A DNA stretch of 64,000 nucleotides from Ceraceosorus guamensis (lineage: Eukaryota > Basidiomycota > Exobasidiomycetes > Ceraceosorales > Ceraceosoraceae), in NCBI RefSeq assembly GCF_003144195.1, contig NW_020290023.1:231513-295512 (forward strand). The letters run 5' to 3'. Position 1 is the stretch's first letter; each line of letters begins with the position of its first letter. Shown here in pieces: positions 22,030 through 34,141 of the stretch. The notes below the pieces were generated by a model. It was not told the DNA's origin. It searched no databases and saw only the letters and a program-made list of their open reading frames with translations. A program made the translations under genes and the position numbers.

Positions 22030-23655
22030 GATGGCGCTATGAGCTGTGGGAATCGCCTATATGCGCCAAGAATCAAAGACTGATAGCGAGAGGCCCGCAA
22101 CCTCCAAGCGAAGCCTGATGACGCCGTTGAAAGATGGGCCAGATCTTGATGCGGTGGCTTGGAGGCGCAAGAATGAGAGGGCGAGGCGCAAGAATGAGAG
22201 GGTGTAGCGCGTGCCTCGAGCACCTTGGGTGGTGATGGGCCCCGAGGTCAAAGACCATACAAGCATGAGCTTGGAGAAGCTGGCCAGAGACCACTTGCCC
22301 TCGACAGGGTGCTTGTTATATCTGCCTTAGGTCCTTTAGTGGGCAATCGCTGTGTGACGCAGTCTCGATTGGTCGAGCAGAGCTTGGACCGCTGTATAGG
22401 TCACTCAACGGCAGTGAGTGAAGGGCATTGGCAAGGCCCACTTGTCGTCACTCTTGAGCGCCCCAAACCGAAAGCTGTGCTTGAGCCGCGACGAGTCAAA
22501 GGGCTTGTACAGGCGGTCGAGTGCGGCACTCGATCGTGAGGGAGCGCGCAGGCATCAGCCATATATTATAGCTGCCTTCACATCGTCAGCTGCTGCGCGT
22601 GGCCCCGCGACAACAACACTCGCAACCCGCGACCACATCGCGAGCGCGTCTTCTATATATATATATATATCTCTCTGCTGGTCAGCGCACTTTGTATCAG
22701 CAGCCGCGCCTCGATGTTTCGCTTTGCACGCGGCACGCCCATCAGCGTGGGCTGACTGCTTGCATGGCTCTTGCAAATCTTTGACTTGACGGACTTGACT
22801 TTCGCTGTAGTCTGTCGTCTGAAAGCGGTCACTCGTGACTTGTGTGACCTATCTTGCCCGGACAAGCGCTGGCAGCATCCATGCACACTCAGTCAAGAGT
22901 CGAGCTGTGCAGCGCGCAAGCTCTCTTGATTCTCCCTCCATCGTCTTCACCAAGTTGGGTATTGTACCAAAGACAGCATATAACCCTGGGCACTCCTCAT
23001 GTGAGTGCTCATATAGCGTTCGCTCAGCTTGCAAGCCAGTTGAAAGGAACCTGTCCACGACTCTTGGCGGCGCCCGTCGCCGAAGTCATTCTGGCCACAT
23101 AAGAGTGGGCCGATCGCAACTTTTCGAGTCCCCACTGCAGGCGCCTGGCCGTGACTAAGGTTGTGGCTTGATGGAGCAGCATGTTGGGGTTGCCTTTGTA
23201 GCACGATAGTCCCATTGCAGCTGCAGAGCCAATCAGCCATCTTCCGCCAGCATTGTTCGAGCTGACCGTGTTTCTGTTGAGCCCCCCAAGTGATGGTCAG
23301 CAGGTGCGTGTCTATGGCGCAACGCGCGTACCGTGCACTCGCAGCACCCGCGTCAGATCACAGAACAGCGGGGCCGAGACGCGAGCGTGCTTGGCGAGCG
23401 GAACTTCGCGCTGATGCAGCTTTCAATCTCCACTTGACCCGTGGCGACGCTCGGGACGAGGATTCTATACCTTGCACAGACGGCGACATAATTTGGACCT
23501 GATGCTACAACGACGTTCGCCTGAGGATATTGCACCAACCCAGAAACGCTCGCAAGCTTGTGGTTGATAGGTTTGCGAGCCACCACCAAGCTAGCTGAAA
23601 GGAACCTTCTCCTAGCGGACCTACGACGATCCGAAACGCTCTGGCTACTCAAGTC
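22030..23655. other. Divergent intergenic region
   Basis: 1.6 kb between two head-to-head genes. It carries GCGCAAGAATGAGAGG repeated twice near 22166-22203, a (TA)n run at 22654-22670, a GGTCACTCGTGAC palindrome-like word near 22828 and CATATAG/CATATAA elements near 22977-23015. No coding gene recognised. Confidence 0.55.
22654..22670. repeat. (TA)n microsatellite
   Basis: 17 bases of uninterrupted TATATA, followed by CTCTCTG. Could double as a core promoter element. Confidence 0.85.
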
Positions 23656-25286
23656 ATGACGCTCATCAGCATTTTGGCAGGTCTGGGCATGGGTGAGCAG
23701 CGTGACCGAAAGATTGCCTCTGTGTCCACATCATCGCTGACTTTGAGCTGATACATTGCACTGCAGCCTTTGGTGCGCCTTTGATCTACGCGGACCAAGC
23801 CTGGAGTATTCAAAAGAAGCGTGACAGCTCTGGGTTCTCAAAGGGTGAGCTTCAGTGGTGCTCAAGTGAAGTTCTCATCTTCACGTGCTCTGCAAGCTCA
23901 CAACCCGTTTCCATACAGATGTATGCGCTGTCTTGCTGCTCTCCAACATCGCTCGCTGCTTCTTTTGGCTAGGAGAGCCATTCGAGCTCGGTAAGTGCTG
24001 CTCTTGGTAGCGAGCGAAAGACTGCGGGCTGCCTTACAAACAGCCACCTCTTCGACCCCCTTGCATTCAAGTTTTGCTGCTCCAGTCTATCTTGATGATA
24101 GCGGCGCAGCTGTTCCTGCTTTCACTTCTGCTATATTATCGCCCTGGTTCCTTCGCACATGCGTCCTTCACAGCCTCTTCTGCGGATGCTGGTAGCAGCC
24201 GCTCCAGTGCTCCACTGTTTGATGCTGCTAGCGCAGCGCTATCCTCAGCAGCATCTGCTGCGAATAGCCAAGCGAAGACCACCTCGACCGCGGCGCAAGC
24301 GTCTCGACTCGATACATCTGCTCCCCAGCCAACGTACGACGCTGGTGACTCAACAAGAGGAAAGTACGCCGCGTTGGCGGGCCTCAACTTTGAGCTGCCT
24401 CCTGCTCCGACGATCGGGTTGGAAGAAGGTGAAGACGAGAACGATGCTGAGGAGGTGTCCCGACTAGACCGAATCAAGCAGCTGTTGAAGGCTAGTCTGC
24501 GAAGGGGCCAAGGATTGAGAGCGGATGGAAGCGATGCAACTAGACCGTTCGGATTTTGGACTTGGACAACCCTTTCCTCGTAAGTGGAACTTTGTCTCAA
24601 GGCTCGCGGGGCGCCGCACTCGACATTCTAATACATCATTCCTCGCCTCATGGCAGCTACATCATATTCCTCTTTGGGTACACTCTTCTACTTGGCGTGT
24701 TGCAGATGATTCTCGGATGGAGCCAGACGTACGTCAGTATACTGGGTTACTACGCGCTGGGACTTGAAAGCACTCTACCAATTCCCCAAGCTATTAGGTG
24801 AGCGGGAGCATGCGAAGCTACACGCGCACATTTGATTGACACCACGAAAGCGCTTCCAGCAATCAACGTCGCAGGTCTCTGTTGGGCTTTAGACTGACTG
24901 TCCTGGGAGGATGGACGCTGGGAGATGTGTTCAAGACGGGCTACTTCATCGTGCAAGGCTCGCCGCCCCAATTCCTGATTTGCGCGCTCTTTGCTCTCTC
25001 GATAGACCTGCTCATCTGTGCTCAGGCTTATCTCTTTCGGGAACAAACAGCGCGGGAGGACGAGGAAGCTGCGAGGGAAGAGGGCGCTCGATTGGCAGCC
25101 TTGGAAGCTGAGAGAGGCGATATTGGGGACTATCCCACCGCGCCTTCGCCCAGCTCAAGAGGCGCGCCAAAGAACTCGCCCGGGCGTAGCAAGAGCAAGG
25201 CGCCAACGAATTCCGAACCGGCAGCTGCGAGCTACAACTCAAACGCGCCCATACGCGATGCAGATGAGATAGAGCCTGACGATTGA
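23656..25286 (+). CDS. ANY1: PQ-loop protein, ANY1/SLC66A2 type
   Basis: Six exons (23656-23692, 23767-23844, 23919-23990, 24072-24579, 24657-24797, 24860-25286) give 420 aa. Two PQ-loop units are visible: MAFGAPLIYADQAWSI...SNIARCFFWLGE near the N-terminus, and LGLESTLPIPQAISNQRRRSLLGFRL followed by GWTLGDVFKTGYF in the second half, where LPIPQ is the PQ motif. An Ala/Ser-rich, then acidic linker of about 130 residues separates them. The C-terminal tail is polar. The order and motifs match yeast Any1 and animal SLC66A2 (PQLC1), endosomal/trans-Golgi proteins that oppose lipid flippases. All introns are GT-AG with consistent phases. Confidence 0.88.
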
Positions 25287-25628
25287 CATGATACCCACAA
25301 GTGCAGCTTTGAAATGACACATTTGCCAGGTACTTGTCTCAGCACTGAGAACAGCCTGAAATGTTGTGACTCCAGAGCCGCCTGAGCACCACGAGCGCAG
25401 CTCGTTGTCACTTTCGAAAGCATTTCCTCCTCCTGCGTGGCTCCAATTTGAGTATGCTTTCACCCAGTCTAAAGCCTCAATGCTCTCTTGCTTGCCCTCG
25501 ACCGATCGCTTCTCGCAATTACGTGGTACCGGACTCAGTGTACCAGAAGGCTTTCAACTGTATCTATCGATTACACCAAACATTACTTCATCGTAGTGCT
25601 TGTCAAGATCGAGAGAAGAAGTTCCTGT
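25287..25628. other. Convergent 3' intergenic region
   Basis: About 340 bases between ANY1 (+) and COX9 (-) stop codons. Nothing else seen. Confidence 0.65.
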
Positions 25629-26171
25629 TCATGCTCCGCGCTCCGACTGCAGCTTGGCGTAGTAAGCGTCACGGCGCTGGACTGATGGGATGTGAATGCC
25701 GTACCTGCCCAGTCAAGAGATGCGTCAGCTCGTCGAGCATGTTCCACGAACGAAGGCCTCCCAAGAAGCAGTCAGGACTCTCCGCAATCGAGAAATGCCA
25801 ATCCCACATTCTCTCATGAAGCTATGTGTCGCTGGCTTCCTATCGAAAATCGATCTCTTACAGCTACTTCTTCCTTCTCAGCGCCTCTTTATTCGATTCC
25901 CTCCTCGAGCTGCGGCTTCCACGGCGCACACTCTCTGACGTCGAGCACAGACAGCGCATCTGCTCTGTGAATCGATTGCCCATAGCTACAGCTTGCTGAC
26001 CAGAGCGTTCCCTAGATGTGCGTCCTACAAAGACTAACATGCGATCATCCGCCCTCTCACTCACCAGTAAGCGTATCCGAGAGCTGTTCCGCCTCCGAGA
26101 GCGACGCTCAGGTCGAGGATGAGGCGCTTGCGCAGCTTGCCCGTGATAGCTGGGATTTGACCGACTGGCAT
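25629..26171 (-). CDS. COX9: Cytochrome c oxidase subunit 7A (COX9)
   Basis: Two exons on the minus strand (26171-26065 and 25704-25629) give 60 aa, the same size as yeast Cox9 (59 aa). Exon 1 reads IPAITGKLRKRLILDLSVALGGGT, matching the fungal Cox9 pattern of a short N-terminus, a basic turn and one inner-membrane helix (about residues 18-36). Exon 2 continues WYGIHIPSVQRRDAYYAKL, the typical tail facing the intermembrane space. It is a nuclear-encoded structural subunit of respiratory complex IV. The intron (360 nt, GTGAGT...GGGCAG) is unusually long for this window. Both exons are too short to be found as ORFs. Head-to-head with the RabGAP gene. Confidence 0.9.
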
Positions 26172-26949
26172 TTTGGCGGTCCTGGAACGATCTGGGTTGT
26201 GAGATCAAATGTGGCTTGGCGGGAGACGCTGTCTGTGCGAAGGAGAGGGAGAATTAGAGCCGTCTCGCGGCAGAATCGGAGGCGCAATTCCAATGCTCAC
26301 CTATGGGTACGAGCTGCGCCAGAACAATGGATAGCCACGGCTAAGAAGGTCGCTAATGAGAGGGTAGGTGACCTCGAGGTGAATCGCGCTCATCGTGGAA
26401 TCGCGTAGCTGAATCACGAGTGGTCCAATTGGAGGACGGCGTGCCCCGGCTCTGCTGTGCATATGGCTGCCACAAGCCACGTGGCTTGTCGTGCCTATTA
26501 AAGGTGCATGGCGCGTGCACGCGCACCGCGATCGAGGGCGCTGGCGCAGGCCGAGTCGCTATGCGCTCACAGCCTCATTCACGATTCACGATTTACGATT
26601 CAAACATTATTCAACACTGCGTACTCATTCTCCGCATTGAGGTACCACAGCGACTGACTTGCCCGCACTCAGCACCGCCCAGTCAAGCATATTTGACAAC
26701 CAAGTCAGCGTACTGCTAGCAGCATCTCTTCGAGCCGACCCCTTGGCTCACCGAGCTCAACCGAGGCCGTCGAGAGCGTCATCTGCCAGACCGTCTTGAG
26801 CGCCCTCGCGAGCGCGAACACGGCTGCAGCGTTCATCATCTGTTCTGTCAGATCTCCACATCGCCTCCGAAGAACAACTCAGACGTGAATTCCGCGTTTC
26901 AGAACCATCCACGAAAGCGCCGCTGGCTACTTCTCGAAGCTGCTCGGCG
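26172..26949. other. Divergent promoter region, COX9/RabGAP
   Basis: About 780 bases. It holds a CACGAGTGG word near 26415 and the ACGATTC-type repeat at 26577-26601. No gene seen. Confidence 0.6.
26577..26601. repeat. Degenerate ATTCACG heptamer repeat
   Basis: Three to four imperfect copies of a 7-bp unit ATTCACG/ATTTACG in tandem. Related words (ATTCACGA, CACGAGTC, GTGAGTCGTGAGTC) are scattered through other intergenic regions. Confidence 0.7.
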
Positions 26950-29851
26950 ATGTCGACGATCGCTCATTCCCTCCGGGACTACAAGGAGCCTTCGGGCAAC
27001 GCGGCACTTGTCAACTCTTTCGCTCTTCCCTCCAGCGAAGAGCCGGTGGATGACATCCCTGCAGTCTTGTCGCTCGGTCAGACGCCCACAGGCACGACAG
27101 CGGATGAAGAGCAAGTCTATGCTGGCAGGTTGCACCTTTTCACCAGCTTCTTGTGCTTTTCGAGCATCGATAGGCGAAGTTGTCGGATGAGTCTGCCCCT
27201 CTACTGCGTCAGGAGAGTAGAGCGACTGAATTCGGGCAGAAGTGGAGTGTTTGCCCTCGCAATTGTCGTTTGGCACGGAAGCCGCATTGTGAGTGCAGCT
27301 GCCAAGGCTGGACCAGGAAAGTTCGACCGTTGCTCCTGCTGTTGTCTGCTTTAAGGTTGACGTTTCAACTCGCTCAACTATCTCAGATTATCCAACTGAA
27401 TGCTCTTCGCCCACAATGCGAGTCCTTCTGCTCTCAGCTCCGCGACAGCTTGCGAGCTCAGCTCGGAAACATGAAGAATGTCAAAAGCTTTTCAGCCGGC
27501 TGCTACAGTGAAGTGCTCCTTTCGGAAGACAAGAACGCCACCGACGAAAAGAACAAAGCAGAAGGGTCTACCGGTGCTACAACTGATGCTGACGCTGATG
27601 CTGATGCGTCTGTAACGGAGAAGGACTCCACCACGCAAGCCACATCAGAGGTGGTAGACGGCGACAGCGCTGTAGTGCCCGCACCAAGCGGCGACCTGCC
27701 CCCACCTCCACCTTACCATGCTGGTCTGGGTAGCCAATTCAAATTTCCAGGCGACCCTCGCAAGTAAGTCGACCGGCATCACCCTTACATTTTGCTCGCA
27801 TTGCTGAAGCCTGGTCTGCACATAGACTACGTGAAAAGTCCAAGCTGAAACTGTGGAAGGACTATCTAAGAGGTGAGTCGGGGATCATCATGCGCGATTG
27901 GTGGCTCGATCCAAGGCATTCTGACTCGATCTTCGTGCTCCCCAGTCCACGGCCGCAATCTCACGCTGGTGCGATACCCTCAATTCCTTCGCTTGGTTCA
28001 AGTTGGGCTACCTAACAGGCTGAGAGGCGAAATTTGGGAGCTCACGAGCGGGTCAATTTACACTCGCTTTGCGCGCGCAGGAGAGTATCAAGCCATCCTG
28101 AAGCGCAATGAGGGAAAGACAAGCACGAGCACGGATGAGATTGAGAAAGACTTGTATCGTTCCTTGCCGGAGTTCGCCGCGTATCAGAGTCCAAAAGGCA
28201 TCGACGCGCTCAGAAGAGTCCTCACGGCGTACAGTTGGAAGAATCCGGAGCTGGGCTATTGTCAAGGGCAAAATATCCTCGTGGCTGCTTTGCTCATCTA
28301 CATGTCCGAAGAGCAGTGCTTCTGGATGCTCGATATGCTATGCGATAGGCTCTTGCCGGGATACTACACGTGAGTTCTGATTGTCTGAAAGTTCTTCGGA
28401 AATGAGTCTCATCCCATGTGACATGCTTTGTCCACAGTCAGTCGATGTCGGGAACCATTCTGGACCAGAAGGTGTTTGAACATCTCGTGCAGCGCACTTT
28501 GCCTATGATTCACGACCACTTTCTTCAGACTGATATCCAATTATCGGTCGCTTCTTTGCCCTGGTTCCTTTCGCTCTACATCAACTCCATGCCGATGGTC
28601 TTTGCTTTCAGGATAGTAGACTGTTTCATGGCGATGGGGCCAAAAGTGCTCTTCCAAGTTGGTCTTGCGATCCTCAAAATTAACGGCGAAGAGCTTCTGT
28701 CGGGCCGAGTGACGGATGATGGGGCGTTCATCAACCTTCTGAAGAGGTACTTTAGGACTCTCGGAGACTCGGCTCATCCAGAGGCCACCAATCCGAGGCA
28801 CAGGCAGATCACAAACTTTCAAGAGCTGCTCGTCGTCGCCTTCAGAGAATTCGGAGTGGTGACGGATGAGACCATTGCGAGCGAGAGGAGACGCTTCAGG
28901 CAAGAAATTGTGGAAGAGATTGAGCTCTTCGCTCGAAGGGGGGCAATCAGAAATTTGCGCGATCTGGGCCACTTGTCAAAAGAGCAAGCGTGAGTCAAAT
29001 GTGCGATGTTCAGTTCCGAGTCAGCCTTACCCTCTCGTACTATGTATCGCAGTGGACTCATATATGATCAGCTAGTCGAAGCCATATACCGCACACGACA
29101 CGCGCCTCAATCAGCGAACGTGCATCCCGAGGGCGAAAACACTCCCACGCAAGTACCTGCGCTCACGGCTATTGCTGGTGATGTTCCTGGGTCCGCTGCA
29201 GGCGCTGGCGAAGTTGACTACAAGGAGATGAGGGTGGACCTCAAGACTTTCAAATACTTCATGGCGGAAGTCGCCACGTGGGCACGCGACGAATATGTCG
29301 TTTCGAATGGCTTCCAGGAACGCATCGAGCGGAAAGTGCCGGAGAATGAGCTCGTTACGCGCATTTTCAAGTACTGGGACACGGAGAAACGTGGATCGCT
29401 CAGCTTCCAGGTGAGGAGTCAGGGCTACCTGCGCTTCCGATCGAAAGGTGGAGACAGATCTGGCTGATTGCCGACCTTCGCGTGCATGTTCAGGACATTG
29501 TGAGCGGTCTGGACGCCATCATGTCGGCCAGAGGGGATGTGTTGGCTAGCATTGAATGGTTCTTCAAGCTACACTCCGATGGTCGCGATTCTCTGACTAA
29601 GGACGAAGTGCTCAGGCTCAGCGAGAGCCTCCTCTTCCGTGAGTACTCCGAGCTACATCGTTGCTGTAACTCTGTGGTCCCTTCTGCTCCAAGGAAGACG
29701 CTGCTGACGCCCACAGCGCCAACGTTCAAACCTCTACTACGCAGTCTTCCGAAACGACATCGAGCAGAGCGACGGGTATCTCGGTGCTGTGTCTCAATTG
29801 ATTTCGCAGAGTTTCGAGCATGGGGCAGAAGCCGCAGCTACTTCTTCATGA
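26950..29851 (+). CDS. GYP2: GRAM-TBC Rab GTPase-activating protein (GYP2/MDR1, TBC1D8/9 type)
   Basis: Eight exons (26950-27288, 27387-27763, 27826-27872, 27946-28369, 28438-28989, 29053-29410, 29494-29638, 29745-29851) give 782 aa. Residues about 35-140 fit a GRAM domain ([16 protein letters not shown]...[10 protein letters not shown]). The TBC domain spans about 270-480 with both catalytic fingers: IEKDLYR (Arg about 326) and YCQGQN (Gln about 361). An EF-hand-like region follows ([23 protein letters not shown] and [16 protein letters not shown]). The protein should accelerate GTP hydrolysis by a Rab in endosomal or Golgi traffic. The protein stops soon after the EF-hand-like part ([18 protein letters not shown]), whereas relatives usually continue further. 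Intron 7 must use the later GCAG acceptor to stay in frame. Confidence 0.88.
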
Positions 29852-30184
29852 CCACCATTTTGCCCGCCGCTCTCTTCATTCGACCCGATTTTGTCCTCAA
29901 GCTACGCGAGCCAAGTCACGCCCTTTATCACCCTTGCAACGCCAATCTTATGCAATCTTCGTCTGCCACCTTTGACTGTTCAGCTGCTGGACACAACACA
30001 GACTTGTACAAGCGTGCATCAGCTTCTGAGTCAGATAGAAAGGTGAGGTGCATTGTGGAGTGACAAGCGAGTGTCACTGGGTCGAAGGATACAGTAGCGC
30101 TCAGACTCAGAGCTAAAGATCGAGCGCGGTAGACTGCACTGCAAGGAATGCACAGGGCTGGTGGAAAAAGCATTTCTAGCCGAA
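29852..30184. other. Convergent 3' intergenic region
   Basis: About 330 bases between the RabGAP (+) and VPS1 (-). Nothing further seen; a missing RabGAP 3' exon was looked for here without success. Confidence 0.6.
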
Positions 30185-33100
30185 TTACGGCTTGAAAGTG
30201 ACCTCGGACAAGACTGAAAGGAGCAAGTCGGGCATGCGTCAGGCCATACACACCCTTTGAAGGCAAGACCAAGCCAACTCACTCTGATGGGCTTCCCTGT
30301 ACGCCTCCAAAAGGGCTTGAACGCGCCTTCTCTCGTTGTTTGTCGCTTCGTCCTCCTCCAGCAAATCTGAAAAGAGAGATTCCTTGTACAATCTACTGAT
30401 GAGGCGCGCCTGCACACCATCTCGACTGAAATTGACAAGGAGATGCATCACGGCCTGACGATACAGGACAAAATTCAAAGGTGAGCACGACGAGTAGGTC
30501 AAAGGCGTCAGTGCTTGCACACACCTTTGGCACCAAGTCTTGAATGGACTGTCGAACGATTGTAAAGTAAGAGGCTATGAGAGAGCGGATCAGAGAAGTC
30601 TCCAAAACTTCTCGCTCCGACAGCCTGAACTCGTCGGAGGCAGGCGTCTGCCGTACAGTGATGCGAGAAGGGTAAGCGATTTACTGAGCTATCTGGCCAG
30701 GCGTACATCGTACTCACCGCTTCAATGTGCTTCTCCAGGCTCTTCATGTCGAAAGCCGCACTTCTGCCTTCCAGGTCTGAGCGACCAAGCATCGGATTGG
30801 ACTTCTGGTCCCGGCCGTACTCGGAAAATGCACCCCTTTGACTTTGTGGTCCGGCTGCGACAGGACCGCTGGCAGATCCAGGCATGCCAGAAGCTCCTCC
30901 GAAAAAGTAGTTCAAAAAGTCTCTCCCACCAGCAGGACCTGTCGCGCTGGCGCCATCTGCTGCCCTGCCTGTGCGTGAGAATGCGCCGGACGAAGCGTGG
31001 CCGATGGTAGAGGCGTGCGCGGCAGAAAGTTGATTGCGCCCATTGCTATCGCCATAGCTCGATGAAGTGGCCCTAGTGTCGCCTCTGTTCTTTGCGCCGC
31101 CTGCCAGGCCATTAGGGCCCCGAGAAGGCCCATCGTCGTCATCGGCGTCCTCCTCGAACACGCCCGCCGTCGAGCTCGTCTCCGACCCAGCTGCAATCGC
31201 AGGCGCAGGTTGCCGGTGGCCTTCCCTGGTTGAGCGTGCGATGTTGGCAGAGTCCTGCACAAAGGCAGGGTGATTGGTGTTGATGTACGCCGCTTGAATG
31301 GCGATGAGACTTTGCACGTATTCCGAAGTAGGACCAAGTCTTTCTCTCAAAAGCTCAGAGACCGTCTCGATGAGTTGAGCGTGCAGCTTTGGGAATCTTT
31401 GCAATTCTGTGCTAGTGCAGTTGTGACAAATCTTCATGAGCTCTTCGTAGACGAGCTCCACGCATCTCAGAGAAGGCGGCTCTAAAAGCTTAATCTGCGG
31501 CTTGATCAGAAGCTCGAAAGCTGCTTCAGGAACAAATAAGCTGGGCCTAGGTCCAGTTGCGTTTCGTATCGCGGTCCTGATGTCCGTCACCGTCAAATTC
31601 TGGGTGGGATTGATCGAGTCCAGGGCGTGTCCAAAGACGTCATTGAAAATGTAGTAGACCCGCGCGCCTCCACAGAGTTCCTTGGTCGAAATGTCAAATG
31701 TCGTACCTTCAATCGAGGCCACAAAGTCTCTCGCAAATTGCGTCATAAGCTTCAAGATGAGCGTGCCTCTGTGTGCATCTCCCAAGAATGCCGTGTCACC
31801 AAAAGATGCCAATTCTTGCTGGGTCTGGCCCATCAGCGTGTTGAGGCGTGCTTTCATGTCGGGCAGCTTGTCGCGGATGTGTGCCATCAGAACCTGCACA
31901 ACAAGTCAAAACTGATGAGCATCAAGCTTCGCTCCCAAAAAGCATCGCAACACTCACCTGATTCAAAGTCTTGGCCAAGTACTTGGTGCCGCAACGATGT
32001 GAGATGTTCTTGTAAGCGTTGTGGCTCTTGAAGAATTCCTCCTCGGCTCTACGTGCAGCCAGCATTGACACATTGCCGTTGATATCCTGTTGGCTCCGAT
32101 TGACAATGCCCACAAAGCCCAACTTCAGTGGATAGACTCGGCCAGTCAAGACATCAAGAGCATGTGTGCCATTGTCCATCAAATCGAGTTTTGTGAGAAC
32201 GCCGATAGTTCTGAGGCCGCGAGGGTCCACCGAACGAGCCAGCTTCAAGCTGTCAGAGTTAGCCAGATCCACATTTGCTGGTGAGATGGCAATGATAATG
32301 CTGGATGCAGAATCGGGGAAAGGACGTTTGAGCCAGTCACAAAGCATTTATAAATGACCACGCGTGTCTGCCACCCACCAATTTGGTTTGGAGATGTACG
32401 AGGTGACGAGATCCTGGATCTGTCGCTCAATATTGGTAGGCTGATCGCCGACAGGTATCTGGTGTAGAATGCACGAGCATGTGGCCTCATCAGCCTCCTA
32501 CGAGAACATGCACGCCGCAAGGCACATGAGGGCGCTGAGGCCACAGCTCACCTTAGTCAATCCTGGCAGATCCACGAGGGTGAGGTTGAGAACATGAGGG
32601 CTATAGATCTTGAGGTGAATCGGCAGTTTTGAGATGCCCTTGTTCTGTCCAGCAACTCGATACGTCTCGTTTTCGATTTCCCTTCTAACCTCGCCAAAGT
32701 CTGTGAAACGCTTGTCGAGGTGAAGGAACTCGCCGTACTCGTCGTACGAGGACGGACCTGGACCTGAAGCAGCTGTGCTCGTGCCTGCAAATTCCCCATC
32801 GGCATTTGTTGAGCTGGGCTGGTGGACCAGCTGCAGCACGAGAGGTCGCCGTGTGACGATGCCTTGCCCACGCGGCAAGAAGTCCTTGCCGACCAGGCTA
32901 GTGACGTAAAGGAAAGCTACATTATCAGCGTCGCCCCACTTCTGAGCATCTCTACCACCCATGCACGCGCAAATCTTGAGCAGCAGCGTCCCGTGATCGT
33001 CCGCAAGCGCCGTCCAAGCAACAACGGCAAGATTCGCACGCCTGGCGAACCACATTGACTGCTGAAAATCCGCGATATCCCTTCCCACTGCCAGCACTCA

Positions 33101-33235
33101 CGTCTCCAGCACACTACTCTTGCCCGAACTCTGAGCCCCGACCACTACGCATTGAGGAAGATCCACAGCATCTCCACCAATCGTGCTGAAGGTCTCCTGG
33201 AGCTTATTCACGACCTTGATAAGGTCGGTGTCCAT
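30185..33235 (-). CDS. VPS1: Dynamin-related GTPase VPS1
   Basis: Eight exons on the minus strand (33235-33102, 32897-32552, 32458-32379, 32300-31958, 31893-30718, 30647-30525, 30454-30283, 30213-30185) give 800 aa. The GTPase domain has G1 GAQSSGKSS at 33-41, G3 DLPG at 154-157 and G4 TKLD at 223-226. The dynamin middle domain follows, then a Ser/Gly/Ala-rich insert and the C-terminal effector domain ([27 protein letters not shown]). There is no PH domain, as expected for Vps1. It works in vacuolar sorting, endocytosis and peroxisome fission by membrane scission. The last small exon is inferred from GTGAGT and CTTTCAG signals; if unspliced the CDS ends at 30239 with a different tail. Intron 1 is 204 nt. 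Head-to-head with THI20. Confidence 0.93.
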
Positions 33236-34141
33236 ATTGAAGATCCTGTTGTGCAACTAAGGCAGATTCCGAATCTTGCAGAGGAGCGAGGGCTAAGGAT
33301 GCTCTTCCGGTCTCGCGCACGAAAAGGTGGTGATGGTGTGGGAGAAGCACGCTCGTGCTGCTGTATGCGCCTTCACACGTTAATGGAGTGTATGGCTGGA
33401 CGACTCCGATCGAAGATGTCGAAGCTCACAGTAGGAGCAGAGGGTCTTGATGAGACGCAGAGGATGGAAGATCAAGTCTGAGCGATCGAGGCGCTGCTGT
33501 CTGTCGCATTGCTTTGACTCCGACTCGCGTCTTGCTGCCTGTGACCTGATGAAAGTCAAGCGGAGAGCGGCCGGCCTGCAAAGCTGGAAGCGTTGCGTGT
33601 GCTGCATGGTCGCATTGGGCGAGGCTGGCGCGCGGCTGCTCCGCTTGCAGCACGGACAAGCGCGACGCGCGAAGCAGAGCAGGTCAACAGCGCGCAGAAT
33701 GTTCTCGCGCCCCCGACATCCACACTCAGACTACTCGATCAGACTTGGCGGAAGCGTCGACAATCCGGCGTCGCTGAGCCAGACGTGGCATTCTGAGTCT
33801 TGCCGTCGAGTCCAGTCGCTACTCGCCTACGAAACAAGACTGGCAGCAGAGGGCATTGACAGAGTTCGGGATCGCAAATCGACCTCTACAACGATTTGAA
33901 AGTCATCACGGTTCAAGTCGGGTCTGAAGCGCACGCTGCGCGTCACGTGTTGCCTCCACTCGCGGGTCTGACTTTGACTCTTCTGATTGATGACTTTGCT
34001 ATGAAGTAAACCAGGCAGGCAGGTCCACATCGCTCACGAATCGCGAAGACCTCGTCATCAAGGTGCGATCTGCCCTTCATCGACCATCGTTTAGGTGTGC
34101 AGTCAAGAGGGTTCGCGCATCCCTTGCAAGCCCTGCTCAAG
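33236..34141. other. Divergent promoter region, VPS1/THI20
   Basis: About 900 bases. A GGTTCAAGTC word near 33910 resembles a tRNA B-box but has no pairing T-arm. A TTGACTCTTCTGATTGA stretch near 33973 recurs at 43675 in similar form. No gene seen. Confidence 0.55.

Noticed and set aside
30240-30282. Read-through ending of VPS1 at 30239
   Set aside because: A GTGAGT donor at 30282 and a CTTTCAG acceptor lead to a short exon whose ending suits a dynamin better; kept as the alternative in the VPS1 entry.
33900-33935. GGTTCAAGTC, a tRNA B-box-like word
   Set aside because: The flanks do not pair into a T-arm and no acceptor stem or A-box was found at the right distance.
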